From assembly GCA_964550985.1 (NCBI GenBank), contig CAZKBM010000038.1, positions 1 to 28,909 of the forward strand: a stretch of 28,909 bases of DNA, written 5' to 3'. The notes under the pieces are model-generated. The model was not told where the DNA came from. It saw nothing but the letters and a program-made list of their open reading frames with translations, and searched no databases. Shown piece after piece: positions 23,343-28,909 of this stretch. Within the stretch, counting starts at the first letter, position 1. Each line of letters begins with the position of its first letter. This DNA comes from JAAYCI01 sp964550985 (lineage in GTDB: Bacteria > Bacillota > Clostridia > Oscillospirales > Ruminococcaceae). A program made the position numbers and the translations under genes.

Positions 23343-23954
23343 TTAATCCAAATTGATGCCGTAGGTCACCAGCATTTTGCAAAAGTTTTTTACATTGTGG
23401 AACTGAATGCCGGTAATACCCGCTTGAAAGGCGGCCAATGCGTTTTCTTTTCGGTCATCGGCAAAAATGGTTTCCTGCGGCACCAGGCTGTATTGCTGCA
23501 AAAGCAGGCGGTAAATTTTGGGGTCCGGCTTTATCAGGCCCACCTCGCAAGAGGCAATGCCGCCATCGAACATCGACCAAAAACTGCGCTTTTGCAAAAC
23601 GGCCAAACTCTCGCGCGCTATATTGGAGAGGTAGTACAGCTTGTAACCCTGCTTTTTGAATAGCCGCATTAAGTTTATGGTGGCCTTGCGGTCGGTCATC
23701 AGCTCCATCCAATTGTCCAGCAGCGCCTGCATCTCAAAGGCAATGTCCTCTTCTTCGGCCCGGCGCATAAAAATTTCGCTGGCATCTTCAAAGCTCATCT
23801 CGCCCAGGTCCATTTTTATCCACTCTTCACTGCCAAATACCGCCGCATACAGCTTGTTTTCCAGTCTCTCGTAAAAAAAGGTCTCTGCCAGGTAATCTTT
23901 GGGGTTATAGTTCACCACTACGCCGCCAAGGTCAAACACCAAATTTTGGTACAA
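23343..23954 (-). CDS. HAD-superfamily hydrolase (subfamily IA)
   Basis: A 203-residue phosphatase-like enzyme. Motif I is 'VFDLGGVVVNYNP', where the second Asp of DxD is replaced by Gly (D-L-G), as in the HAD-IA variant 3 / YihX-like group. Motif II is 'LYYLSNIARES', motif III has K in 'CEVGLIKPDPKIYRLLL', and motif IV is 'IFADDRKENALAA'. A helical cap lies between motifs I and II. The substrate is unknown; relatives dephosphorylate sugar phosphates. The start is a TTG placed seven bases after GAGG. It diverges from the SRP RNA gene. Confidence 0.9.
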   Translation of the reverse strand: MYQNLVFDLGGVVVNYNPKDYLAETFFYERLENKLYAAVFGSEEWIKMDLGEMSFEDASEIFMRRAEEEDIAFEMQALLDNWMELMTDRKATINLMRLFKKQGYKLYYLSNIARESLAVLQKRSFWSMFDGGIASCEVGLIKPDPKIYRLLLQQYSLVPQETIFADDRKENALAAFQAGITGIQFHNVKNFCKMLVTYGINLD

Positions 23955-24054
23955 AATTTCACCTCAAAATAGGTAAGTATTTTTATGTTGTTTTGTTAAC
24001 AGTATTTTAGCATATTTACCGCAATAAGTATACTTTTTGTGGTGTTTTACGTTG

Positions 24055-24083
24055 TAGACAAAAACCAGTATTTGTGGTAGAAT
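24055..24083 (+). promoter_or_regulatory. SRP RNA promoter
   Basis: TAGACA, a 17-base spacer and TAGAAT with extended -10 TGG. Both boxes are one mismatch from consensus. Transcription would start near 24090, about 80 bases before the conserved SRP RNA core, leaving a leader that contains the small hairpin CGGC-9-GCCG. Confidence 0.7.
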
Positions 24084-24171
24084 ATAAAGTATATTTTACA
24101 GATAATAGAGATAATACGGCGTTTCATTTGCCGCTTTTTCAGGAAAAGGCAGTGCGTTTTCGCGCTGTTTT

Positions 24172-24285
24172 GCATACGGAAGGTGGGTCCTGTGCAACGG
24201 GCCGCTGCGAACCATGTCAGGCGGGGAACCGAGCAGCATTAAGCGGATGTGCCGGTGTGCCGCAGCCAACCTGCCTTTCGTATGC
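24172..24285 (+). ncRNA. ffs: Signal recognition particle RNA (small type)
   Basis: Bacterial 4.5S-like SRP RNA that binds Ffh for co-translational targeting. The conserved apical domain is visible: GTCCTGTGCAAC, then GAACCATGTCAGG, the tetraloop region GGGGAACC, and GAGCAGCATTAAG, then GTGTGCCGCAG. The ends pair strongly (GCATACG with CGTATGC). Pairing continues outward with G-U pairs to about 24157 and 24300, and imperfectly to about 24141 and 24313 where a T run follows, so the transcript may be larger than this core. No B. subtilis-type Alu domain is seen. Its location just ahead of dnaX is usual in Firmicutes. Confidence 0.93.
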
Positions 24286-24347
24286 AAAGCGGCGCGAAGC
24301 CTGTCTTTTTCTTCATCCCGGCATAAATGCAGAGAGGGGAGTGCGCC

Positions 24348-26201
24348 ATGTACAAAGCGCTATACCGTAAGTGGCGGCCCCAAACCTTTCGCGATGTGGT
24401 GGGGCAAGAGGCCATCACTACGGCCTTAACCAGCCAAATTGAGGCGGGCCGGGTGGCCCATGCCTACCTGTTTTGCGGCACAAGGGGCACGGGCAAAACC
24501 ACCTGTGCCAAGGTGCTTGCCAAAACCGTAAACTGCGAGGCCCCCACCGAGGATGGCCCCTGCGGCGTATGCCCCTGCTGTGTGGGTATTGAAAACGGCA
24601 GCATTTTAGATGTGATTGAGATTGACGCGGCCTCGAACAACGGTGTGGATGATGTGCGTGATTTGCGCGATGAGACGGTATACCGCCCAGGACGCTGTAA
24701 ATATAAGGTGTATATCATCGATGAAGTGCATATGCTCTCCACGGCAGCTTTTAACGCTCTGCTAAAAATTTTGGAAGAGCCGCCCTCCCATGTTATCTTC
24801 ATCCTGGCCACAACCGAACTGCACAAGGTTCCCGCCACCATCCTCTCCCGTTGCCAGCACTTCGATTTCACCCGCATACCCGCAGATAAAATTACGGCGC
24901 GGCTTTTGGAGGTGGCGGAAAAAGAGGGGATTCCCCTAACCGCCGGGGCCGCCGGGCTGATTGCTGTTTTGGCCGATGGGGCCATGCGCGATGCCCTTTC
25001 CCTGCTGGATACCTGCGCGGCCTTTGGCGAAGAGGTGGACGACGCCCTTGTGCGCCGCATGGCCGGTGTAACCGATAAAAGCTACCTGTTTGCGCTGAGT
25101 GAGGCCGCCGCTGCAGGGCAGCTACACAGCCTGCTGGCCCTGGTGGCAGAACTGCGGGAACGCGCCATTGACGTAAAACGCCTGACAGAAGAGTTGGTTG
25201 GCCACTACCGAAATTTTTTGCTGGCTGCGGCAAAACCAGACGGCAGCCTGCTGGGTTTTCTGCCCGCTGACGAGAGGGAAAAGTACCTGGCGGGCGCCTC
25301 CGGCCTTGGCGATGGGCACTGTGTACTGGCCCTACACCGGCTGGCCGATGCGCTGGAACGTATGAGCCGCAGCCAGGACCCCCGTGTGGAGCTGGAACTG
25401 GCCCTGTTTGACCTGGCCCAGACCTCGGCGGCCACGCCGGTTTTGGGCGGGCAGGGCAGGGGCGCGGCAGTGGAAACAAACTTTAGGGGCGCACCCCCCA
25501 TGGGCACAACCCCTGTACAAAGTTCTGTGGATGCCCAGCCCAATTCCAGTAGCTTCAATAGCGAACATAACTCCGGCGCACCAGGGCAAAGCCCCTTGAC
25601 GCCTTTGGCCGAAAAGGGGGGTGCTACTGCCCCGGCCCTGGACGTGCCCATAAATCGGCAAGGGTCGCCGCCTAACGATGCTGTCAGCCCCAAGATGGCG
25701 CCTTCACCACAGCCACCTTCGCATTCTTCACAGCCGTCACCGCCGCCCTTGTCACAGCCATCGCCGCCTTCGGCGCCCTCACAGCCGCCTTCTTCACCGG
25801 CGTCGGCGGAGCCTCCTCCACCTGTAAACACCGGTGAAGCGGAGGAGACCGAGAGTGAAGCCGAAGTGTTTGCCCCCTGGCCGCAGGTGGTGGAGCAGAT
25901 TTCCAAAGCCGACCCCATGGTGTACTCCTATATCAAAACCACCACGGGGTACTTTAACGGCAGACGCATCCTCATTGAGGGCGGGGATCTCTTTATGGAG
26001 TTCATACGCAGCGACAAAAATGTTAGCGAAGTGATTAAAGCGGCCATTCACGCTGTAACGGGTATGCGCTATGGCATTGGGCCCTATAAGCGTGAAAAGG
26101 CCGGGGAATCCCCCGCCGACACCACCCGTAAAACCCTGGCCGAGTGGGAACAAAAAGGGGTGCCCATTGAGTATGAGGGTGAACCTGAACAAAGCGACTA
26201 A
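24348..26201 (+). CDS. dnaX: DNA polymerase III subunits gamma/tau
   Basis: Clamp-loader ATPase of the replicase, 617 residues. Walker A is 'CGTRGTGKTTCAK' near residues 42-54. A four-cysteine zinc module ('CEAPTEDGPCGVCPCC') lies near 62-79, Walker B is 'VYIIDEVHML' near 120, sensor 1 is 'ILATTELHK', and 'LSRCQHF' carries the arginine finger region. The collar domain III runs to about residue 360. A long Ser/Pro/Gln-rich linker (about 365-500) leads to a tau-specific C-terminal domain. The start is the ATG six bases after GGGGAG. A G6 run after AAAA in the linker is a possible frameshift site for making a gamma form. It is followed by ybaB and recR. Confidence 0.95.
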   Translation: MYKALYRKWRPQTFRDVVGQEAITTALTSQIEAGRVAHAYLFCGTRGTGKTTCAKVLAKTVNCEAPTEDGPCGVCPCCVGIENGSILDVIEIDAASNNGVDDVRDLRDETVYRPGRCKYKVYIIDEVHMLSTAAFNALLKILEEPPSHVIFILATTELHKVPATILSRCQHFDFTRIPADKITARLLEVAEKEGIPLTAGAAGLIAVLADGAMRDALSLLDTCAAFGEEVDDALVRRMAGVTDKSYLFALSEAAAAGQLHSLLALVAELRERAIDVKRLTEELVGHYRNFLLAAAKPDGSLLGFLPADEREKYLAGASGLGDGHCVLALHRLADALERMSRSQDPRVELELALFDLAQTSAATPVLGGQGRGAAVETNFRGAPPMGTTPVQSSVDAQPNSSSFNSEHNSGAPGQSPLTPLAEKGGATAPALDVPINRQGSPPNDAVSPKMAPSPQPPSHSSQPSPPPLSQPSPPSAPSQPPSSPASAEPPPPVNTGEAEETESEAEVFAPWPQVVEQISKADPMVYSYIKTTTGYFNGRRILIEGGDLFMEFIRSDKNVSEVIKAAIHAVTGMRYGIGPYKREKAGESPADTTRKTLAEWEQKGVPIEYEGEPEQSD

Positions 26202-26236
26202 ATCCAAACAGATACCGAAGAAAAAGGAGCAGAAGG

Positions 26237-26584
26237 ATGAAAGCGAGATTACCCGACGGATATGGCAAACAAAATGTAAATGCCCTGATGCAGCAGGCTC
26301 AGGAGATGCAGGACCGCATGCAGGTAAAGCAGGATGAACTGAAAGAGCAGGAGACCAAGGCCACTGCCGGGGGCGGCATGGTGGAGGTAACCATGCGGGG
26401 AGACTACACCGTCTCGGCCGTGCGCATTGACCCGGAACTGGCCAAAGAGGATGACCGGGAGATGCTGGAAGATATGATTGGCGCCGCTTTTAACGAAGGG
26501 GTGCGCCTTGTAAACGAACAGGCCGAAAAAGAAATGGCAGAGATTACGGCAGCCTACCCCGGCCTTGCGGGCCTTGGGCTTTAG
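26237..26584 (+). CDS. ybaB: YbaB/EbfC nucleoid-associated protein
   Basis: Small DNA-binding protein of the YbaB/EbfC family, 115 residues. The pattern is an N-terminal helix 'NALMQQAQEMQDRMQVKQDELKEQETKATAGGGMVEVTMRGDYTV' (shown in the protein as one continuous block), then strands, then 'EMLEDMIGAAFNEGVRLVNE'. Family members form tweezer-like dimers that bind DNA. GGAG lies eight bases before the ATG. It sits between dnaX (36 bases) and recR (18 bases), the standard arrangement, and is probably co-transcribed. Confidence 0.95.
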   Translation: MKARLPDGYGKQNVNALMQQAQEMQDRMQVKQDELKEQETKATAGGGMVEVTMRGDYTVSAVRIDPELAKEDDREMLEDMIGAAFNEGVRLVNEQAEKEMAEITAAYPGLAGLGL

Positions 26585-26602
26585 GCGCGAAAGAAGTAGC
26601 GA

Positions 26603-27202
26603 ATGGCTGTGAATGCAGAGCCCTTAAAACGGCTGATAGAATGTTTTGCCCGCCTGAATGGGGTGGGAATTAAAAGTGCCACCCGCATGGCCTACCAGGT
26701 GTTGGCTATGGATAAGGAACAGGCGATGGCTTTTTCTCAGGCCATTGTGGACGCACATGAAAAAATACGCCGCTGTAATGTTTGCCATAACCTTACCGAA
26801 GGGGAAGTTTGCGGCATTTGCAGTGACCCAAACCGCGATGCCGGAATGATATGTGTGGTGGAAAGCCCGCGGGATGTCCTCTCCTTTGATATGAGCCAGG
26901 AGTACCGGGGCCGCTACCATGTGCTGCACGGGCTCATCTCGCCCACGGCGGGCATTGGCCCCGACCAGTTGCCCGTACAGGCCCTGTTAGACCGCCTGCA
27001 AGACGGCGATGTGCACGAGGTAATTATGGCCACAAACCCAACGGTGGAAGGGGAGACAACTGCCCGTTACCTGGCGGGGCTGATAAAACCGCTAGGAATA
27101 AAAACAACACGCCTGGCACTGGGCCTACCTGTGAATGTAAGCCTTGAATATATCGATAAAGAAACACTTTTTCAGGCATTTAACCGCCGCGATGAGGTGT
27201 AA
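26603..27202 (+). CDS. recR: Recombination protein RecR
   Basis: RecFOR-pathway protein that forms a DNA-clamping ring and works with RecO, also encoded in this window. The order is an N-terminal helix-hairpin-helix 'LNGVGIKSATRMAYQVL', a four-cysteine zinc finger 'CNVCHNLTEGEVCGIC', then a Toprim domain with 'ICVVESPRDVLSFD' and 'YHVLHGLISPTAGIGPDQL'. The C-terminal 'ATNPTVEGETTARYLA' and 'RLALGLPVNVSLEYID' are typical (the usual 'GLP.GG.LEY' has VNV here). The length (199 residues) is standard. It is the last gene of the dnaX operon, and smpB has its own promoter after it. Confidence 0.97.
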   Translation: MAVNAEPLKRLIECFARLNGVGIKSATRMAYQVLAMDKEQAMAFSQAIVDAHEKIRRCNVCHNLTEGEVCGICSDPNRDAGMICVVESPRDVLSFDMSQEYRGRYHVLHGLISPTAGIGPDQLPVQALLDRLQDGDVHEVIMATNPTVEGETTARYLAGLIKPLGIKTTRLALGLPVNVSLEYIDKETLFQAFNRRDEV

Positions 27203-27259
27203 CAGGGGCGGAAGAATCCCTTTTGAAGAACAGCCTGTGCCGGGTATGGGTGTTTTAAC

Positions 27260-27288
27260 TTGACAAACGGCAAAAGCTGTAGTAAAGT
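27260..27288 (+). promoter_or_regulatory. smpB promoter
   Basis: TTGACA (perfect -35), a 17-base spacer and TAAAGT, 42 bases ahead of the chosen smpB start. It makes the smpB-ssrA pair independent of the dnaX-recR operon. Confidence 0.75.
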
Positions 27289-27330
27289 ACAGTTCCGGCC
27301 CTGTAAGGCAAAAAACGGGAGGTGATGGCC

Positions 27331-27792
27331 GTGGAAAAGGGAACAAAAACCGTGGTCGTCAACCGAAAGGCCCGCCATGAATATGAGGTGCTGGACCGTG
27401 TAGAGGCCGGTATTGCGCTTGTGGGAACCGAGGTAAAAAGCATCCGGCAGGGCAGCGTAAACCTGAAGGATTCCTGGGCCGAGGTGAAAGAAGGGGAGGC
27501 CTGGCTGATAGGAATGCACGTGTCCCCGTATGAAAAGGGCAACATTTTCAACCGTGAACCCGAGCGAAAAAGGAAACTTTTGCTGCATAAACGGGAGATA
27601 CGCAAATTACAGGCCGATATTAAGATAAAGGGCCTAACGCTGGTGCCCCTAGCGCTGTATTTTAAAAATTCCAATGTAAAGGTAGAACTGGGCATCTGCC
27701 GCGGCAAAAAACTGTACGATAAGCGTGCCGCCAAGGCCGCCAGTGACGCAAAGCGCAGCATGGAAAGAGCGATAAAAGGCCACAATGTGTAG
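27331..27792 (+). CDS. smpB: SsrA-binding protein SmpB
   Basis: Binds tmRNA and brings it to stalled ribosomes, mimicking the missing codon-anticodon part. 153 residues. Family blocks are 'VVVNRKARHEYEVLDRVEAGIALVGTEVKSIR' (one continuous region), 'NLKDSWAEV', 'HVSPYEKGN', 'RKLLLHKREI' and the basic tail 'GKKLYDKRAAKAASDAKRSMERA' that enters the mRNA channel. The start is the GTG eight bases after GGGAGG; an ATG two codons earlier would overlap that box and is less likely. The gene is 47 bases upstream of its RNA partner ssrA. Confidence 0.96.
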   Translation: MEKGTKTVVVNRKARHEYEVLDRVEAGIALVGTEVKSIRQGSVNLKDSWAEVKEGEAWLIGMHVSPYEKGNIFNREPERKRKLLLHKREIRKLQADIKIKGLTLVPLALYFKNSNVKVELGICRGKKLYDKRAAKAASDAKRSMERAIKGHNV

Positions 27793-27839
27793 TGTAATGC
27801 CAAGCGGCTTTACATATAAAAAGAACGATAAAACAATAG

Positions 27840-28208
27840 GGGGATGTAAAGGTTTCGACAGGGAGAAGAAAGCCGGAGCAGCGGGTAGTGTTGTGGCCGC
27901 ACTTTAAATGCCACGCAAAAATAGTTAACAAAACTGTTAATTTCAACCGCAACCCTGTTGCGGTCGCAGCTTAACTTAATATAGCTGCCGTCCACCCCGC
28001 CATATCGCCGGGCGGGTGCTGGGCGTCATTTAGGCGGTGAACGTGAACGCTCTTAAGCTTTGCGGGGCGTCATGAACTTATGAAGCTACCGACGCGGCGG
28101 CATGTTAGCCGGCCTGCCGCCGGGGGAACCTTTGCAGGTTAACTGCACCCGGAGATACTCTTGTGGACTTCTTTTTGGACACGGGTTCGATTCCCGTCAT
28201 CTCCACCA
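27840..28208 (+). ncRNA. ssrA: Transfer-messenger RNA
   Basis: tmRNA that rescues stalled ribosomes and tags nascent chains for degradation. The 5' end GGGGATGTAAAGGTTTCGACAGG pairs with the 3' end CATCTCC-ACCA (one G-U pair), and the T-arm GGTTCGATTCC is intact. The tag frame is at 27927-27974 and follows ATAGTT; it reads NKTVNFNRNPVAVAA then TAA. This resembles the B. subtilis tag but ends VAVAA, where many end ALAA. Pseudoknot-like GC-rich blocks follow the tag. CCA is encoded. Its 3' end is a likely attachment site for the element to the right. Confidence 0.96.
28192..28208 (+). other. Probable attachment site at ssrA 3' end
   Basis: The last bases of ssrA (TTCCCGTCATCTCCACCA region) are a known class of target for tyrosine recombinases. 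Here a recombinase gene begins about 70 bases further right. The second copy of the repeat that would define the far end is outside the window, so the exact core cannot be set. Confidence 0.45.
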
Positions 28209-28210
28209 TG

Positions 28211-28250
28211 AAAAATCCTCCATGATTCGTTTGAATCGTGGAGGATTTTT
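28211..28250. terminator. Terminator between ssrA and integrase
   Basis: An 18-bp stem (28211-28228 with 28233-28250, one G-T mismatch) with loop GTTT. Five A on the left and five T on the right, with more T beyond, let it work for ssrA on the plus strand and the integrase on the minus strand. Confidence 0.85.
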
Positions 28251-28258
28251 CTTTAATA

Positions 28259-28281
28259 TAACCCACTTTGTAACCCACTTT
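28259..28281. repeat. Short direct repeat near integrase end
   Basis: TAACCCACTTT occurs twice in tandem, separated by one base, just beyond the integrase stop codon. Such repeats next to an attachment site can be arm-type binding sites for the recombinase or its excision partner; here that is inference. Confidence 0.5.
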
Positions 28282-28909
28282 TATTGTTCGGACGCCTTTG
28301 TTTTGATTTGTCCTTCGCCGTATTCGATTACTTTGCGGAAAACGGTGTCCAGTTCTTCGGCGACCAAGTCGTCATCGCCGTCCATTTCATGGCCATAAAT
28401 GCCAAAGGTGTCCATATCCTCGGCATGGCCTACCAGCGGTTTGACCATGCCCTCATCCAAACGTTTAGCGATGCTGACGAAGCTGTGGCGCATTTCATAC
28501 AGGGATATTGGAGGGATGTGGTTTGATTCGCAATAGCGCTGCCACTGTTTATAAAAAGTGGGGTAGGGTGGGAGCAGGAAAACTGGGCTTTGTGGATTTA
28601 GAGAAACGCCCAAGGAGGCTTTGTATTCCGTTAAGACCTGCTGGGCGAGGGGCGTCATTTTGAAAGAACGGACGGCGTTCTGGTTCTTTCCAGTGGTTTG
28701 CTGGTGCTTCACATTTACCGCGCCAGTGACGTGGACTTTTCGCCCCTGTATATCACACCAGCGGAGGTTACGCAACTCACCGGGCCGCAGGCCTGTGAGA
28801 ACGGCAAAGCGGTAAGCATATATATTTTCATCTGCCCTCTCCTTACCGCGCCAGGTAGTTTTGTTGCTGTTCAGCAGAATGACAAGAGCAGAGGGCTGCA
28901 GAATCTTTC
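28281..28909 (-). CDS. Tyrosine recombinase/integrase, partial
   Basis: The 3' part (208 residues) of a phage or integrative-element integrase. The frame stays open to the window edge, so the N-terminus is missing. Box I is 'AVLTGLRPGELRNLRWCDI', with the catalytic Arg. Box II is 'ISLYEMRHSFVSIAKR', where Tyr replaces the usual first His, and the Arg and His are present. The final block is 'VGHAEDMDTFGIYGHEM', with the nucleophilic Tyr. The acidic region 'DGDDDLVAEELDTVFRKV' ends the protein. The gene reads towards ssrA, whose 3' end is the probable integration site. A TTG inside the frame is not the real start. Confidence 0.92.
   Translation of the reverse strand, partial: KILQPSALVILLNSNKTTWRGKERADENIYAYRFAVLTGLRPGELRNLRWCDIQGRKVHVTGAVNVKHQQTTGKNQNAVRSFKMTPLAQQVLTEYKASLGVSLNPQSPVFLLPPYPTFYKQWQRYCESNHIPPISLYEMRHSFVSIAKRLDEGMVKPLVGHAEDMDTFGIYGHEMDGDDDLVAEELDTVFRKVIEYGEGQIKTKASEQ

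Noticed and set aside
25205..25918. Gly/Ser-rich minus-strand frame opposite dnaX
   Set aside because: It is the complement of the Pro/Ser-rich linker of DnaX; composition alone keeps it open.
28102..28398. 98-codon plus-strand ORF at the right end
   Set aside because: It runs through the tmRNA 3' half, the terminator and the opposite strand of the integrase gene.
28281..28775. Integrase as a complete 164-residue protein
   Set aside because: The frame stays open upstream to the window edge and encodes the box I arginine region, so the TTG at 28775 is internal.

Overview
The window looks like a chromosomal segment of a moderately GC-rich, low-GC-branch Gram-positive anaerobe, most likely a Clostridia member near Oscillospirales/Ruminococcaceae. 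The evidence is strong purine-rich ribosome binding sites, several lipobox lipoproteins, the cluster SRP RNA-dnaX-ybaB-recR, the cluster phoH-ybeY-dgkA-era-recO-mutS2, smpB next to ssrA, and a DUF951 gene close to prfA. A ten-base N run inside galK shows that this is a draft or metagenome assembly.

Left part (about 1-5.6 kb): two 60-bp direct repeats, each carrying a sigma-A-like promoter, precede a DUF951 gene. A tightly packed plus-strand block follows: prfA, tsaC/sua5, coaE, a lytic transglycosylase lipoprotein and an M18 aminopeptidase, closed by a strong hairpin terminator. On the minus strand (5.7-10.8 kb) lie a polytopic membrane protein preceded by galK, and a two-component pair (OmpR-type regulator, then sensor kinase). 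Diverging from the regulator are a 747-residue lipoprotein with a C-terminal solute-binding-protein-like domain and a small lipoprotein.

Middle (13.7-15.2 kb): an unusually structured, gene-poor stretch with a nested hairpin element, a perfect 23-bp inverted repeat, a minus-strand tRNA-Thr(CGT), a small membrane protein and a small four-cysteine protein. Then comes the conserved run phoH, ybeY, dgkA, era, recO, mutS2 (15.3-21.4 kb), covering RNA maturation and ribosome assembly, lipid recycling and DNA repair. A minus-strand trio (HAD hydrolase, beta-rich lipoprotein, one-pass membrane protein) sits between mutS2 and the SRP RNA.

Right part (24-28.9 kb): SRP RNA, dnaX, ybaB and recR, then smpB and the tmRNA gene ssrA (trans-translation). 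Immediately after the ssrA 3' end lies the 3' part of a tyrosine recombinase running off the window edge. This is best explained as the boundary of an integrative element inserted at ssrA.

Most of the window is conserved housekeeping DNA. I found no clearly new multi-gene system. The less ordinary parts are the lipoprotein loci, the structured 13.7-14.3 kb region, the promoter-bearing repeats, the apparent non-AUG start of phoH, and the element boundary at ssrA.
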